Made by a program: the position numbers and the translations under genes
Notes under the pieces: model-generated
The model's input: the letters and a program-made list of their open reading frames with translations, nothing else
The model's database searches: none
Told to the model about the DNA's origin: nothing
Shown: piece after piece, positions 13,008-23,938 of the stretch
Position numbering within the stretch: the stretch's first letter is position 1
Layout of the letters: the number at the start of each line of letters is the position of its first letter
Source of the DNA: Vicinamibacteria bacterium
GTDB lineage: Bacteria; Acidobacteriota; Vicinamibacteria; Vicinamibacterales; UBA8438
DNA length: 64,000 nucleotides
Direction of reading: 5' to 3'
Assembly (NCBI GenBank): GCA_022820825.1
Contig: JAJEEU010000069.1
Coordinates: 1 to 64,000 of the forward strand

Positions 13008-14801
13008 ATGGCGCCGGCCATGACTACCGCTACCCTGTCGGTTCTGTCGCTGCTGCCGATCATCACGGTGGCCGTCTTCCTCGTGGCGCTGCGCTGGCCC
13101 GCCAGCCGCGCCATGCCGCTGTCGTACGCGGTTGCTGTCGTGCTGGCGCTGGCGGTCTGGCAGGTGCCGTTCGTGCAGGTGGCCGCGGCGTCCATCAACG
13201 GCCTCATCGTCACGCTGACGCTGCTGTACATCATCTTCGGCGCCATCCTGCTGCTGAACACCCTGCAGGAAGGCGGCGCCCTGAAGACCATCCGCGAGGG
13301 GTTCACGAGCATCACGCCCGACCGCCGGGTGCAGGTGATTGTGATCGCCTGGCTCTTCGGGTCGTTCATCGAGGGCTCGGCCGGCTTCGGCACGCCCGCC
13401 GCGGTCGCGGTGCCGTTGCTGGTGGGCCTCGGCTTCCCCGGCATGGCCGCGGTCATGGCCGGCATGATCATCCAGAGCACCCCCGTCAGCTTCGGCGCGG
13501 CCGGGACGCCGATTCTCGTGGGCGTCAACACCGGCCTCTCCGCGGATCCGGCGGTCGCCGCGTACGCCGCGCAGATCGGCTTCGGCGAGTGGACCGACTT
13601 CCTCGCCCTCATCGGCCTGCGCGTGGCGATCCTGCACGCGCTGGCCGGCACCCTCGTGCCGCTCATCCTGGTCTCGTTCATGACGCGCTTCTTCGGCGCG
13701 AGCCGCTCCTTCGCGGAAGGGCTGCAGGTCTGGAAGTTCGCGTTGTTCGCGGCGCTCTCGATGACCATTCCCTACATGGCCGCGGCCTACCTGCTGGGCC
13801 CCGAGTTTCCGGCGCTGCTGGGCAGCCTGGTCGGGCTGGGCGTGGTCGTCACGGCCGCGCGGCGCGGGTTCCTCGTTCCGGCGCCGGACCAGTGCTGGGA
13901 CTTCGACCGCAAGGAGCGCTGGCCGGCCGACTGGACCGGGTCGATCCAGCCGCGGGACGTGACCCACCACAGCGGCTCGATGAGCCTGATCCGGGCGTGG
14001 TCGCCGTACGTGCTGGTGGCGCTGCTGCTGCTGCTCACGCGCCTGCGCGCGCTGCCGTTCGGGGGCTGGCTGCAGTCGTGGACCGTGAGCTGGCCGGAAA
14101 TCTTCGGCACCGGCGTCTCCGCGAGCGTGCAGCCGCTGTTCCTGCCGGGGACCATCTTCATCGTCGCCTCGCTGGCGGCCTGGTGGATGCACAGTATCCC
14201 CGGCCCGGCGTACCGCCAGTCATGGACGACGTCGCTGCGCGTCACCGCCGCGGCCTCGGTCGCGCTCGTGTTCACCGTGCCGATGGTACAGGTGTTCATC
14301 AACAGCGACGGCGGCGCGGCCGGTTTCGACCGCATGCCCATCGCCCTGGCCGACGGCGTGGCCGCCCTGGCCGGCTCGGCGTGGCCGATCTTCGCGCCGT
14401 TCATCGGCGGCATCGGCGCCGCGGTGGCCGGCAGCAACACGGTCAGCAACATGATGTTCTCCCTGTTCCAGTTCGACATGGGCCAGCGGATCGCCGTCGA
14501 TCCCACGTGGATCGTCGCGCTGCAGGCGGTCGGCGGCGCGGCCGGCAACATGATCTGCGTGCACAACGTCGTGGCGGCTTCGGCCGTGGTGGGCCTGCTC
14601 GGCCGCGAGGGCGCCGTCATCCGCATGACGGTGCTGCCGTTCGTCTACTACGCGCTGCTGCCGGGCGCCGCCGGCTACGCCGCCGTCTCGTACGCGACCA
14701 GCGGCGTGCTCAACGCGGGCGCCCTCATCGTCCTGGCGATCGCCGTGGGAGCGGCGGTGACGATAGCGCGCTACGGCGCGCGTCCCGCGCGCGCGGCATA
14801 G
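13008..14801 (+). CDS. L-lactate permease family transporter (start 13008 or 13020)
   Basis: [41 protein letters not shown] motifs, multiple TM segments. Confidence 0.92.
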   Translation: MAPAMTTATLSVLSLLPIITVAVFLVALRWPASRAMPLSYAVAVVLALAVWQVPFVQVAAASINGLIVTLTLLYIIFGAILLLNTLQEGGALKTIREGFTSITPDRRVQVIVIAWLFGSFIEGSAGFGTPAAVAVPLLVGLGFPGMAAVMAGMIIQSTPVSFGAAGTPILVGVNTGLSADPAVAAYAAQIGFGEWTDFLALIGLRVAILHALAGTLVPLILVSFMTRFFGASRSFAEGLQVWKFALFAALSMTIPYMAAAYLLGPEFPALLGSLVGLGVVVTAARRGFLVPAPDQCWDFDRKERWPADWTGSIQPRDVTHHSGSMSLIRAWSPYVLVALLLLLTRLRALPFGGWLQSWTVSWPEIFGTGVSASVQPLFLPGTIFIVASLAAWWMHSIPGPAYRQSWTTSLRVTAAASVALVFTVPMVQVFINSDGGAAGFDRMPIALADGVAALAGSAWPIFAPFIGGIGAAVAGSNTVSNMMFSLFQFDMGQRIAVDPTWIVALQAVGGAAGNMICVHNVVAASAVVGLLGREGAVIRMTVLPFVYYALLPGAAGYAAVSYATSGVLNAGALIVLAIAVGAAVTIARYGARPARAA

Positions 14802-14827
14802 CCGGCCGCCACCCGGCGCCGGTCGCT

Positions 14828-16261
14828 ATGACATTCAACGGCTACGACACCGGCGGCTTCTACGACGAGATGTTCCTGCCCGACGGCACGCCGCGGCCGG
14901 AGGCCCGCCTGCTGGTCGACCGCATCAACGGCCTGCCCGAGGGGGAGGTCCTCCGCCGGCACCAGGCCGCCGAACGCGCCCTGCTGAACACCGGGATTAC
15001 GTTCGCCGTATACGGCGACGACCAGGGCGCCGAGCGCATCTTCCCCTTCGACATCGTGCCCCGCATCATCCCGGGCGCCGCCTGGGACCCGATAGAGCGC
15101 GGCCTGCGCCAGCGCGTCGAGGCGCTCAACCGCTTCGTCGACGACGTGTACAACGACCGCAACATCCTCCGCGACGGTGTCGTCCCGGCCGACCTCGTCG
15201 AATCGTCGGCGGGCTACCGGCCCGAGTGCGTCGGGCTGCGGCCGCCGCGCGGCATCTGGTGCCACATCACCGGCACCGACCTCGTGCGCGACAGGGACGG
15301 CACGATTTACGTGCTCGAAGACAACCTGCGGTGTCCCTCGGGCGTTTCCTACGTGCTCGAGAACCGCGGCGTCATGACCGAGACGTTCCCGGTCGTGTTC
15401 GAGGGCCTGGGGGTGCGGCCGGTGGCGGATTATCCGAGCCGCCTGCTGTCGATGCTCGAGTACGTGGCGCCGGCGGCCATGAAACGTCCGGTCGTCGCCG
15501 TGCTGACGCCCGGCATGTTCAACTCCGCCTACTTCGAGCACTCCTTCCTGGCGCAGCAGATGGGCATCCAGCTCGTCGAGGGCCGCGACCTGGTGGTCGC
15601 CGACGACCGCCTCCAGATGCGCACGACCAGCGGCTTCGAGCAGGTCGACGTGCTGTACCGCCGGATCGACGACAACTTCCTGGACCCGACCTGCTTCCGG
15701 TCCGATTCGATGCTCGGCGTGCCGGGGCTCATGGACCTCTATCGCCGGGGCCGCGTGGCCCTCGTCAACGCGCCGGGGACCGGCGTGGCCGACGACAAGG
15801 TGGTGTACGCCTACGTCCCGAAGATGATCAGGTACTACCTGGACCAGGATCCGATCCTGCCGAACGTGCCGACCTTCCTCTGCTGGCACGACAAGGACCG
15901 GCGCCACGTGCTCGACCACCTGGCCGAGCTGGTCGTCAAGCCGGCCAACGAGTCGGGCGGCTACGGCATGCTGATCGGGCCGGCCTCGACGGCGGCCGAG
16001 CGGCGCCGGTTCGCCGGACTGATCGAGGCCGAGCCCCGCAACTACATCGCCCAGCCGACGCTGGCGTTGTCGCGCGTCCCGACGCGCGTCGAGGACCGCT
16101 TCGAAGGCCGCCACGTCGACCTGCGCCCCTACATCCTGTACGGCGGCGAGATATACGTGCTGCCGGGTGGCCTCACGCGCGTTGCGCTCGAGAAGGGCTC
16201 GCTGGTGGTCAATTCCTCCCAGGGCGGGGGCAGCAAGGACACCTGGGTGCTGTCGTGCTGA
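14828..16261 (+). CDS. Circularly permuted ATP-grasp family protein
   Basis: YDEMFLPDGTPRPEAR start, VLEDNLRCPSGVSYVLENR, VVKPANESGGYGMLIGP motifs; ATG at 14828. Confidence 0.93.
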   Translation: MTFNGYDTGGFYDEMFLPDGTPRPEARLLVDRINGLPEGEVLRRHQAAERALLNTGITFAVYGDDQGAERIFPFDIVPRIIPGAAWDPIERGLRQRVEALNRFVDDVYNDRNILRDGVVPADLVESSAGYRPECVGLRPPRGIWCHITGTDLVRDRDGTIYVLEDNLRCPSGVSYVLENRGVMTETFPVVFEGLGVRPVADYPSRLLSMLEYVAPAAMKRPVVAVLTPGMFNSAYFEHSFLAQQMGIQLVEGRDLVVADDRLQMRTTSGFEQVDVLYRRIDDNFLDPTCFRSDSMLGVPGLMDLYRRGRVALVNAPGTGVADDKVVYAYVPKMIRYYLDQDPILPNVPTFLCWHDKDRRHVLDHLAELVVKPANESGGYGMLIGPASTAAERRRFAGLIEAEPRNYIAQPTLALSRVPTRVEDRFEGRHVDLRPYILYGGEIYVLPGGLTRVALEKGSLVVNSSQGGGSKDTWVLSC

Positions 16262-17220
16262 GCCGCGTCGCGGAGTCGGTCTACTGGATGAGCCGCTACA
16301 TCGAGCGCGCCGAGAACGTCGCGCGCGTGCTGGGCGTCAACAACCAGTTGCAGCACCATCTGTCGGGCCTGACCGAGGAGCAGTGGGACCCGATGGTGAA
16401 GGTCGGCGGCGACGAGGTCCCGTTTCGCGCGCGCTATGGAGCGGCCACGCGGGAAAACGTCATCGAGTTCCTGACGTTCGACGCCGGCAATCCCAACTCC
16501 ATCATCGCGTGCCTGACCCGCGCGCGCGAGAACGCCCGCTCGGTGCGCGAGATCATCTCCTCGGAAATGTGGGAGGAAGTGAACCGCTTCTACCTGTTCC
16601 TGCGCGAGCCCGACGCCCGGCGCCGGGCGGTCGAGGACCCGCATCCGTTCTTCGAGCACGTGCGCCGGTCCAGCCACCTGATCGAAGGCACGAAGAACGA
16701 GACGATGGAGCATGCGGAAGCGTGGCACTTCAGCCGCCTGGGCCGCTACGTCGAGCGCGCCGACCAGACCACGCGGATTCTCGACGTGAAGTACTTCCTG
16801 CTGCTGCCGTCGGCGGACGACGTCGGCAGGCCCATCGACGACCTGCAATGGAGCGCCCTGCTGCGGTCGGCCAGCGCATTCGAGGCGTACCGGCGCGCGC
16901 ACGGGCGCGTCGCCGCGGCGCAGGTGGCGCGCTTCCTGCTGTTCGAGAGGGACTTTCCGCGCTCGGTGCAGCACTGCATCAGCGCCGCCCAGTTGTCGCT
17001 CCACGCCATAACCGGGACGCCGCTGCGGCGCTTCGCCAACACCGCCGAGCAGGCGCTCGGCAGGCTCGTCGCCGAAATCGACTATACTGACTCCGCTCAG
17101 GTCGTTCGGGGCGGTCTGCACGACTTCCTCGATGCCATCCAGAACAAACTCAACGGCGTGGGCGACGCGATAACGCGCACCTTCTTCGCCCCCCACGCCG
17201 GCGCCGAGCCGGGAAAATGA
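16255..17220 (+). CDS. Alpha-E domain-containing protein
   Basis: LSRVAESVYWMSRYIERAENVARVL N-terminus and AWHFSRLGRYVERADQTTRILD; GTG start overlapping the upstream stop. Confidence 0.93.
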   Translation: MLSRVAESVYWMSRYIERAENVARVLGVNNQLQHHLSGLTEEQWDPMVKVGGDEVPFRARYGAATRENVIEFLTFDAGNPNSIIACLTRARENARSVREIISSEMWEEVNRFYLFLREPDARRRAVEDPHPFFEHVRRSSHLIEGTKNETMEHAEAWHFSRLGRYVERADQTTRILDVKYFLLLPSADDVGRPIDDLQWSALLRSASAFEAYRRAHGRVAAAQVARFLLFERDFPRSVQHCISAAQLSLHAITGTPLRRFANTAEQALGRLVAEIDYTDSAQVVRGGLHDFLDAIQNKLNGVGDAITRTFFAPHAGAEPGK

Positions 17221-17984
17221 CCTACTGCGTCGGAATGAACGTCGAGGAGGGCCTCGTCGGGCTGGCCGATACGCTCATCACCTCGGGCCGCGAGGTGACC
17301 ACCCAGCGCAAGGTGACCGTCTACCACATGCCGCGCGGTGCGTTCTTCGTCATGACCTCCGGACTGCGGTCGCTGCGCGACAAGACGATTACCTATTTCG
17401 AGAACGCGCTTGAAGACCGGCAGGATCACGAAGCCCCGTTCGAGCGTCTGTACCAGGTGGTCAACCTGCTCGCCGAGCAGGTGCGCCAGGTGGCGCGCGA
17501 GGACAGGGCCGCCCTCGTCGAGAGCAAGATGACGTTCAACATCCACGCGCTGGTCGGGGGGCAGATCGAGAAGGACGGCCGGCACAAGCTGTACCTCCTC
17601 TACCCGGAGGGCAACTGGGTCGATACCGGCCCCCTCACGCCGTATCACGTCATCGGCTCCACCGGCTACGGCAAGCCCATCATCGACCGCACGCTCAAGG
17701 TGGAGGATTCGATGCGGCATGCCTTCAAGGTGGCCTGCCTCTCGTTCGACTCCACCCGCATCAGCGCGGCCGACGTCGACTTCCCGATCGACATCGTGCT
17801 GTGCTGGCGCGACTCGTTCCGCATCATCCACCGCCGTTTCGAGCAGCACGACCTGGAGCACCTCTCGGAGTGGTGGGACGAGCGCATCCGGCGCGCGGTC
17901 GAGGGAACGCCCGGCGACTGGTTCGACCGCGCCTTCGACGATCTCGAATCCGAACCGCGCAGCGAGTTGAAAACGGCACCGTGA
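17217..17984 (+). CDS. Proteasome-like peptidase of the Anbu type
   Basis: MTYCVGMNVEEGLVGLADTLITSG: Thr directly after Met, Ntn-hydrolase fold; flanked by ATP-grasp, alpha-E and transglutaminase genes. Confidence 0.92.
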   Translation: MTYCVGMNVEEGLVGLADTLITSGREVTTQRKVTVYHMPRGAFFVMTSGLRSLRDKTITYFENALEDRQDHEAPFERLYQVVNLLAEQVRQVAREDRAALVESKMTFNIHALVGGQIEKDGRHKLYLLYPEGNWVDTGPLTPYHVIGSTGYGKPIIDRTLKVEDSMRHAFKVACLSFDSTRISAADVDFPIDIVLCWRDSFRIIHRRFEQHDLEHLSEWWDERIRRAVEGTPGDWFDRAFDDLESEPRSELKTAP

Positions 17985-18856
17985 GATTCCTCCTGGAGCA
18001 CCGCACCTCGTACGCGTTCGACGCGCCGGTCTACCTGGAGCCGCAGACCATCCGGCTGCGCCCGCGGCCCGACACGGCCACGCGGGTCGTCGACTTCGAC
18101 ATGGAGATCGACCCGCTGCCCGCGGTGCGGGCCGACAACCTCGACCTGGAAGGCAATCTGGTCGTGATGGCCTGGTTCAAGGGCGCGACGACGCGGCTCG
18201 GCATCCGCACCCGGGCTACCGTCGACACGCTGCTCGCGGATCCCTTCCGGTTCCTCGTGGCCGACCCCGACCGCGCCCTGCCGTACGCCTACCCCACGGA
18301 CATCGGCGAACGGCTGCGCAGCTACCGCCGCGCGCCCGACGCCGCGCACCCGACCGTGCGCGCCGTGGCCATCGAGGCGGCCCGGACGTCGGACCGCGAC
18401 CAGGCCGGCTTCCCGTTCACGCTCGCCCGCCAGATCCATCGTGACTTCAGGCTGGAGAACCGTCCGGAAGGGACGCCGCTCGCCGCGGAGGACACCGTGG
18501 CGGCGGGGGGCGGCGCCTGCCGCGACCTCGCCGTGCTGTTCGTCGAATGCTGTCGGGCCATGGGCCTGGCGGCGCGGTTCGTCAGCGGCTACGCCTACAC
18601 CGACGATGCGGCGCGGGCCGAGTTGCACGCCTGGGGCGAGGTGTACCTCTCCGGCGGCGGCTGGCGCGGATACGATCCGAGCCGCGGCCTGGCCGCGGGC
18701 GACCAGCACGTCACGCTGGCGGCCGCCGCCGACCCGGCCGACGCCGCACCCGTATCGGGCACGTTCCGCGCCGACGGCGTCAAGTCCCGGCTCGAAACCG
18801 AGTTGACGATGCGCGCGGCGTCCACGCCATCGCCGGCGACGCCCGGCGACGACTGA
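17981..18856 (+). CDS. Transglutaminase-like cysteine peptidase family protein
   Basis: GGGACRDLAVLFVECCRAMGLAARFVSGY, ELHAWGEVYL, GYDPSRG triad regions; 4-nt GTGA overlap with the Anbu gene. Confidence 0.93.
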   Translation: MRFLLEHRTSYAFDAPVYLEPQTIRLRPRPDTATRVVDFDMEIDPLPAVRADNLDLEGNLVVMAWFKGATTRLGIRTRATVDTLLADPFRFLVADPDRALPYAYPTDIGERLRSYRRAPDAAHPTVRAVAIEAARTSDRDQAGFPFTLARQIHRDFRLENRPEGTPLAAEDTVAAGGGACRDLAVLFVECCRAMGLAARFVSGYAYTDDAARAELHAWGEVYLSGGGWRGYDPSRGLAAGDQHVTLAAAADPADAAPVSGTFRADGVKSRLETELTMRAASTPSPATPGDD

Positions 18857-18867
18857 TCGGCACGGCG

Positions 18868-19266
18868 ATGAAGCTGTTCCCCCTGTCGCGGCACGCGCCG
18901 CAGCCTGCCGATCCGGCTAACTTCACCGGCGCCGCCACCCTGACCCGCATGGACGACGTATGCGGCCGGCCGCACGTCAATGCCTACCGCGTCAGCTTCG
19001 AGCCCGGCGCGCGCACGGCATGGCACACCCACTCCGGACCGCAACTGCTGCTGGTCGTCGAGGGGCGCTGCCGCCTGCAGAAAGCGGGAGAGCCGCCGCG
19101 GGAGGTCGAAACCGGCAGCGTGGTGTGCATCGAGCCGGGCGAGAAACACTGGCACGGCGCATCCGCCGACGCGCCGATGACGCACGTCGCGCTCAACCTC
19201 GATGCCGCCACCACGTGGCTGGAAAAAGTTTCCGACGACGAATACGCCGGAACGACCGACTCCTGA
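18868..19266 (+). CDS. Cupin-domain protein
   Basis: GARTAWHTHSGPQLLLVVEGRC...CIEPGEKHWHGA. Confidence 0.85.
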   Translation: MKLFPLSRHAPQPADPANFTGAATLTRMDDVCGRPHVNAYRVSFEPGARTAWHTHSGPQLLLVVEGRCRLQKAGEPPREVETGSVVCIEPGEKHWHGASADAPMTHVALNLDAATTWLEKVSDDEYAGTTDS

Positions 19267-19287
19267 CCCCGTCCCGGACGCTGTCCG

Positions 19288-21123
19288 CTACCAGCCGCAG
19301 GTGCGCTCCGCGTTCTGCTCTTCGAGCCAGGCCGCCAGCGGGGCGAAATAGTCGAGGATGGCCGTGGCGTCCATCTCCCGGGTCCCCGCTATCGTCTCCA
19401 GCGCCTCCGGCCAGGGCCGGCTGGCGCCCATCCGCAGCATCGTGCGCAGCCGGCGGCCCGCCTCCTCGCTCTCGAAGATCGAGCAGCGGTGCAACGGGCC
19501 GCTGAACCCGGACGCCTCGCACAGCGCCCGGTGGAACTGGAACTGCAGGATGTGGGCGATGAAGTAGCGGGTGTACGGCGTGTTCGCCGGCACGTGGTAC
19601 TTGGCGCCGGGGTCGAATTGCCGCTCGTCGCGAGGCCGGGCGGGCCGCAACCCCTGGTAGCGCTCCCGCAGCTCCCACCAGGCGGTGTTGTAGCGGTCCG
19701 GCGGAATCGCGCCGGAGAACACCTGCCAGCGCCACTGATCGACCAGCAGCCCGAACGGCAGGAACGCCACCTTGTCGAGCGCCCGCTGCAGCAGCAGGCC
19801 GATGTCGCGGTCCGCGTCCGGCGCGCGGTCGAGCAGACCGACGCGCACCAGGTACTCCGGCGTGATCGACAGCGAGATCGTGTCGCCGATACCCTCGTGG
19901 AATCCGTCGTTGGCGCTGTCGCGGTACAGCGGATCCTGCCCGCTGTAGGCCCGCTGGTAGTAGTTGTGCCCCAGCTCGTGGTGAATCGTGACGAAGTCCT
20001 CGTCGTTGACGCCGATGCACATCTTGATGCGCACGTCCGACTCGAAGTCGAGGTTCCAGGCGCTCGCATGGCAAACGACGTCGCGGTCGGCGGGCCTGAC
20101 GAACAGCGAGCGGTCCCAGAACGTCGCCGGCAGCGGCTCGAAGCCCAGGGAGCTGAAGAACCGCTCCCCGTAGCGGACCATCTCGACCTCGTCCACCCGC
20201 GCACGCTGCAGCAGGCGCGTCAGGTCGTAGCCGCGTCCACCGGAACGCGGGGCAACCGTCTCGTGGACGTTCGTCCAGCTCTGGCCCCACATGTTTCCGA
20301 GCAGGTGCGCGGGAATCGGCCCGTCGGGCGGAACCACGGCGGTGCCCAGCTCCGCACCCAGCTCCGCGCGCACGTGGCAGTGCAACGCCTCGTACAGGGG
20401 ACGGACCTGCGACCACAGCCGTTCCAGCTCCGCCGCGAGCGCGCCGGGCGGCATCTCGTACCGCGCGCGCCACAGCGCGCCCAGGTCGTCGAAGCCGAGC
20501 TCGCGCGCGCCCGCGTTGGACAGCTCGACGAACCGCTCGTACAGCGGACGGATCGGCAGCGCCGCCTCGCGCCACCCTGTCCACGTCTCGAGCAGCTCGT
20601 CCGTGTCGCGCACGGACGCGAACAACCGCTCCATGGCGGTCAGATCGAGGCACTCGTCCGCGCCGGCGGGACAGTACGTGCCCCGGCCGTAGATCCCTTC
20701 CATCTCGGCGATGATTTCGGCCAGCTCGCGCTGCAGCGCCGGTTCGGACGGCGCGACCGCGGACAGCGAGGTCTTCAGCAGGTTCAGCTTGCGCGCGAGC
20801 TCGGGCGGCAGGTCCGGCCCGTCGAACCTGGCGGCCGCGGCGGACAGCTCCGTCGTCGCGGCCATCAGCTCGGCGTTCGCGGCGGCGGCCAGGGCGTTCG
20901 TGTCGCCAGTGATGTAGGTGCTGCGCACCCAGTCCGCCCGCCCCGCGGCAATCCACAGCTCGAGCAGGCGCGCCTCGGCGTCTGCAATGAACGCCCGCGC
21001 CTCGGCTTCGTCCACGCGCGGCTCGGCGAGAGGCGCGCAGCCGCCCAGGCCGGCGGCCAGCAGCACCACGAGCCAGCAACGCGGGAAACGCACGACCGGG
21101 ATTATAGCGATGAGGGACTTCAC
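19288..21123 (-). CDS. M2 family (ACE-like) peptidyl-dipeptidase, putative lipoprotein
   Basis: HHELGHNYYQRAY zinc motif with downstream HEGIGD; lipobox-like LGGC. Confidence 0.92.
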   Translation of the reverse strand: MKSLIAIIPVVRFPRCWLVVLLAAGLGGCAPLAEPRVDEAEARAFIADAEARLLELWIAAGRADWVRSTYITGDTNALAAAANAELMAATTELSAAAARFDGPDLPPELARKLNLLKTSLSAVAPSEPALQRELAEIIAEMEGIYGRGTYCPAGADECLDLTAMERLFASVRDTDELLETWTGWREAALPIRPLYERFVELSNAGARELGFDDLGALWRARYEMPPGALAAELERLWSQVRPLYEALHCHVRAELGAELGTAVVPPDGPIPAHLLGNMWGQSWTNVHETVAPRSGGRGYDLTRLLQRARVDEVEMVRYGERFFSSLGFEPLPATFWDRSLFVRPADRDVVCHASAWNLDFESDVRIKMCIGVNDEDFVTIHHELGHNYYQRAYSGQDPLYRDSANDGFHEGIGDTISLSITPEYLVRVGLLDRAPDADRDIGLLLQRALDKVAFLPFGLLVDQWRWQVFSGAIPPDRYNTAWWELRERYQGLRPARPRDERQFDPGAKYHVPANTPYTRYFIAHILQFQFHRALCEASGFSGPLHRCSIFESEEAGRRLRTMLRMGASRPWPEALETIAGTREMDATAILDYFAPLAAWLEEQNAERTCGW

Positions 21124-21129
21124 TGCCGG

Positions 21130-22443
<1,314 letters not shown>

Positions 22444-22552
22444 CTACAGCCAAACGATTAATCATAGCAGACCGCACCGGTGCGCAGCCGCGTCGCGCCC
22501 GGCCCGAGACCGTCCTTGACAACCCGTTCGCGCATTCCATAAGGTCAGAAAT

Positions 22553-22718
22553 CTTCAACAGCCTGCGGCGAAAGTCCCGCGTCGCACCGAGACCGGTCAG
22601 GCGCCCGGCTGACAAGGCGTGACGAGCGAGCATACTTGTGAGTATGTGAGCGAGGAACAACACAGTCAGGCGGGATGCATGGCCGGTCGAATGCAGCGCG
22701 ACTTTCGCCGCGGGCTGT
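22553..22718. repeat. ~160-bp palindromic element with 19-bp terminal inverted repeats
   Basis: ACAGCCTGCGGCGAAAGTC (22558-22576) pairs with GACTTTCGCCGCGGGCTGT (22700-22718) with 1 mismatch; central hairpin CATACT-TGTG-AGTATG. Confidence 0.75.
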
Positions 22719-22780
22719 CCCGGGCGTCAGCCCGGTCCCGACCACTCTCAGCGGCAACCCAGCGGTTCGCGAAAGCGCAC

Positions 22781-23938
22781 GTGAGTCCGGAACGTCCAGC
22801 GGTCGAGCGCAAAGTCCTGGATGCATGGAGCGCGGCGCCGCCCCGCATCCCCGTTCTCGTCGGAGGCTGCGGCAGCGGGCGCTCGACGCTGCTGCTGCGC
22901 CTTGCAGACCGCGTCGGCTCCGGACGCTGCCTGTACGTCGACGTCGAACGGGCGGCCTCCACGCCGGAAGCGTTCTGGACAACGGTCGAGGCGGCCACCC
23001 CGTACGCCGCTGCCGGCGAGCCGACGCCCGGCCCCGGGGGCCGTTCCGCGCGCACCGCTTTCGACAGCCTCCTGGCGCACTTCGAGCATGTGCGCGGCCA
23101 CGACGGCGGAATTGCCACGTTCCTCCTCGACGAGGTGCTGGAGCTGCGGGCATTCGGCAGCTTTCCAGGTCTGCGCGACCCGCTGCCGGAGCTGGTCCGG
23201 GCGTTGGAGCGCAGCGCCAACCGCTTCGTGCTGTCCACGCGCTTCGCAACGCGCGCCGAACGGCTGTTCCGGGGACAAGGCGCGCGTTTCCTCCTGATCG
23301 ACGTACCGCCGCTCTCGGTAAAGGAGGTGGCGGCGGCGCTGGTCGGGGCGGGAGTCAACCGCGACCGGACCGAATACGGCGAGCTGACGCGCCTGGTGCA
23401 TGCCCTGACCAGCGGCCGTCCCGCGTACGTTGCCGTGCTCGCCACGGCGCTTGCGGCGTCGGGCGGAGGGGACCCCGTGGCGGCGCTGGCGGCGCAGCTC
23501 GCCGGCGGCGAAGGGTTGTACCAGACTTGCAGGCTGAGTTACGAGGTGCGCCTGGGGCGAGCCCGCGGACACGGCTCGCTGAAGGCGATCCTCCAGGTGC
23601 TGGCGGCCGAGGAACCGCTGACGCTGACGGCGATAGCGCGGCGGCTGGGCCGCACCGCCGGCTCGACCCGCGACTATCTTTCCTGGCTGAAGGACGTCGA
23701 CCTGATCCGGGTGGAACGGAAGCGCTACAGCTTCCGCGACCCGCTGTTGCGGGCGTGGGTCCGGCTGCACACCCGGCCGGCGCCGCCGCGCAAGACGGAC
23801 CTGGAGCGCGAGGGGCACGAATACGCCGTGGCGCGCCTGCCCTACATGGAGCCGGCTCCGGTGGTTCCCGAGCCGCCGCGCCGGCCGCGCCGGCCGCCCG
23901 TCCCCGCGCGGCCGAGGAACATCATCGAGATCGACTAG
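22781..23938 (+). CDS. P-loop ATPase with C-terminal winged helix (archaeal-ATPase/STAND-like); start uncertain
   Basis: VLVGGCGSGRSTLLLRL (Arg for Walker A Lys), ATFLLDEV Walker B, C-terminal wHTH ending YSFRDPLLRAWVRLH; GTG at 22781 avoids the upstream palindrome. Confidence 0.75.
   Translation: MSPERPAVERKVLDAWSAAPPRIPVLVGGCGSGRSTLLLRLADRVGSGRCLYVDVERAASTPEAFWTTVEAATPYAAAGEPTPGPGGRSARTAFDSLLAHFEHVRGHDGGIATFLLDEVLELRAFGSFPGLRDPLPELVRALERSANRFVLSTRFATRAERLFRGQGARFLLIDVPPLSVKEVAAALVGAGVNRDRTEYGELTRLVHALTSGRPAYVAVLATALAASGGGDPVAALAAQLAGGEGLYQTCRLSYEVRLGRARGHGSLKAILQVLAAEEPLTLTAIARRLGRTAGSTRDYLSWLKDVDLIRVERKRYSFRDPLLRAWVRLHTRPAPPRKTDLEREGHEYAVARLPYMEPAPVVPEPPRRPRRPPVPARPRNIIEID

Noticed and set aside
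13589-14827. N-terminal extension of the ATP-grasp ORF (13589..16261)
   Set aside because: Runs out of frame through the lactate permease; the real protein begins at 14828
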